Positions 63,785 to 64,000 of a DNA stretch of 64,000 nucleotides are shown here, piece after piece. Each line of letters begins with the position of its first letter. The first letter of the stretch is position 1. The notes below the pieces were generated by a model. The model was not told where the DNA came from. It was given only the letters and a program-made list of their open reading frames with translations, and did not search any database. The stretch lies in contig NC_065884.2 in NCBI RefSeq assembly GCF_932274485.2, forward strand, positions 71,074,046-71,138,045, written 5' to 3'. The position numbers and the translations under genes are program-made. The DNA comes from Patella vulgata (taxonomy: Eukaryota > Mollusca > Gastropoda > Patellidae).

Positions 63785-64000
63785 AACCTGTATATTCATT
63801 CATAACAGTCTTTTTGACAGCGTTACATTAATAAATTGAAACATGTACTTTCAGATCATGACGTTGTTCATTCATAACACAATCTTTTTGACAGTGTTAA
63901 ATTAAAAATATTGAAACACGTACTTTCAGATCATGACATTTCCATTCATAACAGCCCCTTTAAAAATATTAAAACATGTACGTTTACTTCAAATCATGAC
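63785..64000. repeat. Tandem repeat, ~80-bp unit, running off the window
   Basis: TTCATAACA and ACATGTACTTTCAGATCATGAC recur three times. Confidence 0.85.

Overview
This window looks like a piece of a eukaryotic genome. It is AT-rich, packed with tRNA-derived SINEs and non-autonomous DNA transposons, and carries genes split by GT-AG introns. The repeat style (two abundant tRNA-headed SINE families that share a GACGTTAAACCCCAT 3' end, many (CT)n tails) and the gene content (small secreted two-domain CBM14 chitin-binding proteins) suggest a lophotrochozoan, most likely a gastropod mollusc. The species is not determined from sequence alone.

The host genes form one family. Six apparently complete genes (called A to F here) encode secreted proteins of 137 to 144 residues: a signal peptide followed by two six-cysteine CBM14 (peritrophin-A) domains. 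A seventh copy (G) is represented only by its last exon. All complete copies have four exons with intron phases 1-2-1 and nearly fixed exon sizes (43-49, 145-157, 146 and 80-101 coding nt). The order is G(+) last exon at 9.44 kb, A(+) 13.94-17.46 kb, C(-) 20.90-24.82 kb, D(-) 31.74-34.73 kb, F(-) 42.44-47.21 kb, B(+) 48.48-53.06 kb, E(-) 55.01-58.59 kb. F and B are divergent (head to head); A/C and B/E are convergent. Flanking sequence shows that G/A and C/D arose by tandem duplications of roughly 9-11 kb. E looks mosaic, with a C-like exon 2 and a B/F-like exon 3. The proteins probably bind chitin outside cells (shell matrix, gut lining, mucus or defence are all possible); the sequence does not say which.

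Between and inside these genes lie: an apparently intact Tc1-like DD34E transposon (0.19-1.67 kb); a tRNA-Asp(GTC) gene (38.7-38.8 kb); about 55 SINE copies or fragments; a TTAA-targeting piggyBac-like MITE family (7 copies); a MITE family with 9-bp target duplications (5 copies plus a fragment); a hAT-type MITE with a perfect 8-bp duplication; a solo LTR inside a SINE; a long palindrome; a large inverted-repeat element holding interstitial telomere repeats; and many minisatellites.

The most notable signal is that minisatellites have grown over gene structure in this family. In gene C the signal-peptide exon with its 5' splice donor is repeated four times at an exact 43-bp period. In gene E the exon 2 acceptor region is repeated about seven times upstream at about 32 bp. 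In gene C the stop codon lies inside a repeat unit, and the paralogue D carries the same array directly after its stop. I found no other protein-coding host gene that I can support.
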